From: Deltaproteobacteria bacterium
GTDB taxonomy: Bacteria; Desulfobacterota; DSM-4660; Desulfatiglandales; B25-G16
Assembly: GCA_019310745.1 (NCBI GenBank)
Contig: JAFDDS010000016.1
Coordinates: 1-8,788, forward strand
Direction of reading: 5' to 3'
DNA: 8,788 nt
A program made the translations under genes and the position numbers. The notes beneath the pieces are model-generated. The model had not been told where the DNA came from. It ran no database searches and saw only the letters and a program-made list of their open reading frames with translations. Shown here piece by piece: positions 6,149 to 8,788 of this stretch. Every line of letters starts with the position of its first letter. Positions within the stretch are counted from its first letter, which is position 1.

Positions 6149-7144
6149 TTAGACATATTTAAACGAACTGTTTCTGTATTTCTCGGACTCCCAATCCCAA
6201 CTAACCGCATCAAACTTTTCAATAAGATCCTGTATTCCCTCATCCACAGAATATTTGGCTTTCCAGCCGATAATATTATTCAATTTCTGGCAATTGATCT
6301 GGTAATCTCGTCTGTCCGTAGGTTTGTCTTTGATGTATTCAATTTCGGTTTTGGGGAGAAAGTTTTGGACAATCTCAGCGATTTCCCTGACTGTCTTGTT
6401 ATTGGATTTCTCTCCGAGATGAAATATTTGCCCACTGCGAATAAAGCGCGGGGCACTTAATGTTTCAACAAAGGCTCGAGCAACGTCCCTAACATGGATA
6501 AGCGAACGGTACTGGTGACCATCACCGTAAATGGTGATTTTCCCCTCTTTCCATGCCTTATACGCAAAAAGGTTTGTCACGAGATCAAGCCGTGGACGTA
6601 AAGACCATCCGAAAACGGTCGTCAGGCGGAGAATCGTCGGGTGAAAATGAGGAATTTCGCTGGCTCTATCGAGGATAATCTTCTCAGAGCGGAGCTTCGC
6701 ATGGGCGTATGCGGACAACGGGGCGGTTGGCGTTTCCTCTGTAACTTCTTTGTATAATCCCTGGACATTTCCGTAGACGGAGCAGGAGGAGGCAAATATA
6801 AAATCCCTGACCAGGTCCAGTTCAGGATCTGTGCAACAATTTATCAAGGTCCGCGTGCTTTCAACATTTATGGAAAAATGGGCCTTATGATAGTTCTGGC
6901 ATGCAAACTCGCCCACAATTCCTGCAAGGTGAATAACAGCATCGATTCCTTCAAGGGCATAGATAATATCTTTCGAATTCCTGCAATCCCCTTCAATGAC
7001 CTCGATTCTGTCAAGAAACGGTTTCAATGAGTCTTTTCCCCAGTATAATGCGTCAAAAACCACAGGATCATGATTATTTTTCAACAGCTCCTCAACAATT
7101 ACACACCCAATGTACCCGGCTCCTCCCGTGACTAAAACTCTCAT
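6149..7144 (-). CDS. NAD-dependent nucleotide-sugar epimerase/dehydratase (extended SDR)
   Basis: A 331-residue extended short-chain dehydrogenase/reductase. It starts MRVLVTGGAGYIG, with the NAD-binding GxxGxxG at 7-13. HLAGIVG (72-78) is the second cofactor loop. FASSCSVYG (117-125) supplies the catalytic Ser (S120 by comparison with GalE), and Y146 with K150 in SAYAHAK (144-150) form the YxxxK pair. YGDGHQYRSLIHVRDVARA is the C-terminal sugar-binding region typical of GalE/RmlB/Gmd relatives, and RRDYQINCQKLNNIIGW ends the fold. The expected substrate is an NDP-hexose, changed at C4 or oxidised/dehydrated; the exact reaction is not readable. Just downstream (21 bp) is the sugar aminotransferase, so it probably acts before it in the same pathway. 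The ATG at 7144 is preceded by an AAAGGGG site. An 87-bp gap separates it from the SQD1-like gene, with nothing recognisable in it. Confidence 0.92.
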   Translation of the reverse strand: MRVLVTGGAGYIGCVIVEELLKNNHDPVVFDALYWGKDSLKPFLDRIEVIEGDCRNSKDIIYALEGIDAVIHLAGIVGEFACQNYHKAHFSINVESTRTLINCCTDPELDLVRDFIFASSCSVYGNVQGLYKEVTEETPTAPLSAYAHAKLRSEKIILDRASEIPHFHPTILRLTTVFGWSLRPRLDLVTNLFAYKAWKEGKITIYGDGHQYRSLIHVRDVARAFVETLSAPRFIRSGQIFHLGEKSNNKTVREIAEIVQNFLPKTEIEYIKDKPTDRRDYQINCQKLNNIIGWKAKYSVDEGIQDLIEKFDAVSWDWESEKYRNSSFKYV

Positions 7145-7231
7145 TCCGTGGCCCCTTTATTGTATTTATTAATGATTTTCGGAGAGCTAATGCGCCTGTT
7201 ATGCTCAAATTAATTTCTGATTTACCCTTCT

Positions 7232-8384
7232 TTACTTCAAATAGGTCACCTTTTTCCTTGACCCATCCCATCTTATATCGGGAATGAGGGCATGGGCCCT
7301 AGCTTCTATGCGGTGCTTATACTTCACTAAATCTTTAAGCATGATTTTTATTTCAGCCTCAATATCACGGGTGGGGATATATCCCAGGTCAAGGAGATGC
7401 TGGTGGTCCGGATTGTAATAATGCTCTTCAAGTTCAAGTCTGGGGTTTTCAAGGTTGCGTACCTCAATCGCAAGCCCCATGCCGGCCGCAACCTTTTGAA
7501 CCTTAACGGCCAATTCTGTAAGGTCATAGACCTCTTCAAACTGGTTGAAGACCCTGTACTCTCTTGCTTCAGGGGGATTTTCAATGGCAAGGGTCAGGCA
7601 CTGCATGGAATCGCGAAGCGGCAGAAATCCCCTTCTCTGGTGTCCTTTTCCAAAGGGGCTCAGGGGCATTCCGATAACAGACTGTGCACAAAAGCGGTTT
7701 ATGGCAGTGCCAAAGGACTGGTCAAAATCAAAACGAGTGAGCAGTCTTTCGTCATCACCCATCTCATCAATACGTGTACCGAATACTACGCCCTGCATAA
7801 TGTCCGTTGATCTGAGGCCCCATATGCGGCAGGCGAACATGATGTTATTTGTATCATGGACCTTTGTTTGGTGATACCAGCTCCCTGCCCGCTTAGGAAA
7901 GGGTAAAGTGTCTTTGCGGCCCCGATATTCTATTTCGAAAAAACCCTCGGGAATATCTATGTTTGGTGTACCGTATTCCCCCATAGTCCCTAATTTGATT
8001 AAATGGGCATCAGGGGAGACATCACGCATGACATGGAGGATATTGATGGTTCCCAGCAGATTATTCGTATGGGTGAATACAGAATGGTGCACGTCGATCA
8101 TGCTGTAAGGGGCCGACGGCATTTCCGCAAGGTGAACAATGGCTTCCGGCTGAAAGGCCCTAAAAAAATTCCACACGAAATTGTAATCTGTCATGTCACC
8201 CTGGATGAATTGCAAATTTGTGCCGAAATTGTCTCGAAACGCCTGGAGACGCTCGGTCATTTTCAGCGACCCAGTCTCGGCGATGATAACAATCGGCACC
8301 CGCGACCTCATGTCCGCGTTCGGCCAGGTATATGGCGAGAGACCATCCTAAATACCCATCCACTCCAGCGATAAAAACTCTCAT
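7232..8384 (-). pseudogene. sqdB: UDP-sulfoquinovose synthase (SQD1/SqdB) homologue, frameshifted near codon 40
   Basis: SQD1 makes UDP-sulfoquinovose from UDP-glucose and sulfite, the sulfonated head-group donor of sulfolipid; archaeal relatives use it for glycans. The N-terminus starts at the ATG at 8384 (AAGGGGG 8 nt upstream) with MRVFIAGVDGYLGW, holding the NAD GxxGxxG-like motif, but that frame stops at 8196. The rest lies in another frame from about 8260 to the stop at 7232 and is strongly SQD1-like: SAPYSMIDVHH, KLGTMGEYGTPNIDIPEG with the catalytic Thr, SWYHQTK with the Tyr-Lys pair, ACRIWGLRSTD, and NQFEEVY. The break falls between about 8258 and 8300. Joined, the protein would be about 383 residues. 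From memory, homologues carry roughly ten more residues at this spot (an S-x-TPI segment), so a deletion of a non-multiple of three is likely. A later start at 8311 or 8260 would lack the NAD-binding motif. A sequencing error is the alternative explanation. Confidence 0.88.
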
Positions 8385-8392
8385 TAATGTTA

Positions 8393-8399
8393 CCCCCTT
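8393..8399 (-). promoter_or_regulatory. Ribosome binding site of the SQD1-like gene
   Basis: AAGGGGG on the minus strand ends 8 nt before the ATG at 8384. It fixes this ATG as the true start of the SQD1-like reading frame. The internal ATG at 8311 and the ATG at 8260 in the other frame both come after the NAD-binding motif. Confidence 0.65.
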
Positions 8400-8408
8400 A
8401 TTATTCGA

Positions 8409-8437
8409 AATATACGTAACTTTTATTAGAATATCAA
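8409..8437 (-). promoter_or_regulatory. Candidate sigma70 promoter for the operon
   Basis: On the minus strand TTGATA (8432-8437, five of six -35 bases) and TATATT (8409-8414, five of six -10 bases) are separated by exactly 17 bp. Transcription would start near 8402, about 18 nt before the ATG at 8384, just enough to include the AAGGGGG ribosome binding site. A second TTGATA (8443-8448) lies 11 bp upstream, about one helical turn, and could be part of a regulator site. No other promoter of this quality was seen between the minus-strand genes. Confidence 0.6.
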
Positions 8438-8454
8438 GTTCTTATCAACAGAAT

Positions 8455-8479
8455 GGAAGCAAGGCAGGTTTTGCTTTCC
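8455..8479. repeat. Imperfect inverted repeat upstream of the promoter
   Basis: GGAAGCAA (8455-8462) and TTGCTTTCC (8471-8479) form a stem with one bulged T around an 8-bp centre. It lies about 18 bp upstream of the -35 box. There is no T run on either side, so a terminator is unlikely. An operator or chance pairing are both possible. Confidence 0.3.
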
Positions 8480-8585
8480 AAGTCAAGCTGCACAAAAAAA
8501 GCTTTTATAAGACCTGACCGAGGCAATAAATTATTGATTTCAAGGCTCAGAACGCTTAGTAGGGGCAGCACCCTGTAAAAATAAC

Positions 8586-8788
8586 GTGAAGATGATATAT
8601 TGTTTCTTGAGCCTGAAGGATTTCCCGGTTATAAGTGTGTTTTATTATGTCCTTGGCTCTGTGTACAACTACGCTTTTGTTTAGGATGACTTTAAGAGGT
8701 TATCAACGTACGCTAAACTTCGAGATTATGGGATGGTAGTAAATATTACAGATAGTGAAATTAGGGACCACCTCCAGAAGTTGAAGGA
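8586..8788 (+). other. Possible divergent gene, decayed or with start unresolved, cut by right edge
   Basis: One plus-strand frame is open from 8538 to 8788 except for a single TAG at 8682-8684. After the TAG it reads DDFKRLSTYAKLRDYG, then MVVNITDSEIRDHLQKLK to the edge (the ATG is at 8733-8735). This second part is protein-like: mixed charged/hydrophobic periodicity with an S-E-I-R-D-H-L-Q-K-L-K helix of the kind seen in winged-helix DNA-binding proteins. Before the TAG (ATG at 8592) the translation is hydrophobic and aromatic-rich and less convincing. Either a gene starts at 8733 and continues outside, or an older gene has picked up a stop. I do not recognise the family. The rest of 8480-8585 shows only an AT-rich palindrome (8524-8536, 6-bp arms) and no gene. 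Confidence 0.3.

Noticed and set aside
5939..6460. 173-codon plus-strand frame across the aminotransferase/epimerase junction
   Set aside because: It is antisense to two well-supported genes and shows no recognisable motif.
7397..7874. Plus-strand frames of 109-137 codons opposite the SQD1-like gene
   Set aside because: They are shadows of a highly conserved gene on the other strand.
7232..8311. A standalone 359-residue SQD1-like protein starting at the ATG at 8311
   Set aside because: Its first 17 or so residues are out-of-frame reading of the NAD-binding region, and it would lack the GxxGxxG motif. The true N-terminus is in another frame from 8384 with a good ribosome binding site.
1..8788. 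CRISPR arrays, tRNA or rRNA genes, IS elements
   Set aside because: No regularly spaced repeats, no cloverleaf-like or rRNA sequence, and no transposase or paired terminal inverted repeats were seen.

Overview
The window reads as part of a bacterial surface-glycan or glycolipid biosynthesis locus. All recognisable genes lie on the minus strand, so transcription runs from about position 8400 down to position 1 and off the left edge. Purine-rich ribosome binding sites, stop/start overlaps and a sigma70-like promoter indicate a bacterium. The base composition is moderate to AT-leaning. The set of families (UDP-sulfoquinovose synthase-like, sulfotransferase, FemAB-like acyltransferase, DUF2304) would fit an environmental Gram-negative such as a Desulfobacterota-like organism, but this lineage guess is weak and rests on gene style only.

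Layout in transcription order. 8409-8437: candidate promoter. 7232-8384: UDP-sulfoquinovose synthase (SQD1/SqdB) homologue split by a frameshift. 6149-7144: NAD-dependent nucleotide-sugar epimerase/dehydratase. 5015-6127: DegT/DnrJ/EryC1 PLP sugar aminotransferase. 3952-4965: FemAB/GNAT-like acyltransferase. 3263-3952: SAM methyltransferase. 2550-3266: DPM1-type family 2 glycosyltransferase. 2154-2525: DUF2304 membrane protein. 1211-2149: PAPS-dependent sulfotransferase. 357-1211: second SAM methyltransferase with an N-terminal zinc ribbon. 1-170: first 56 codons of a membrane protein resembling the lysylphosphatidylglycerol synthase/flippase (UPF0104) family, cut by the window edge. Gaps are short from 8384 to 357, and several genes overlap by 1 or 4 bases, which suggests one operon. 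A 186-bp gap with a hairpin separates the last gene.

Working model (inference): the epimerase and aminotransferase make an amino sugar nucleotide. The FemAB-like protein and the methyltransferases decorate the amino sugar or the glycan. The GT2/DUF2304 pair transfers a sugar to a lipid carrier at the membrane. The sulfotransferase adds a sulfate ester. The SQD1 homologue would have supplied a sulfonated sugar. The locus therefore encodes two chemically distinct ways of putting sulfur on a glycan, one of which looks broken here. No sugar nucleotidyltransferase, polymerase, Wzx-type flippase or initiating transferase is visible, so the window is only part of the pathway.

The right end (8438-8788) holds upstream regulatory sequence and a plus-strand reading frame that looks partly coding but carries an in-frame stop.
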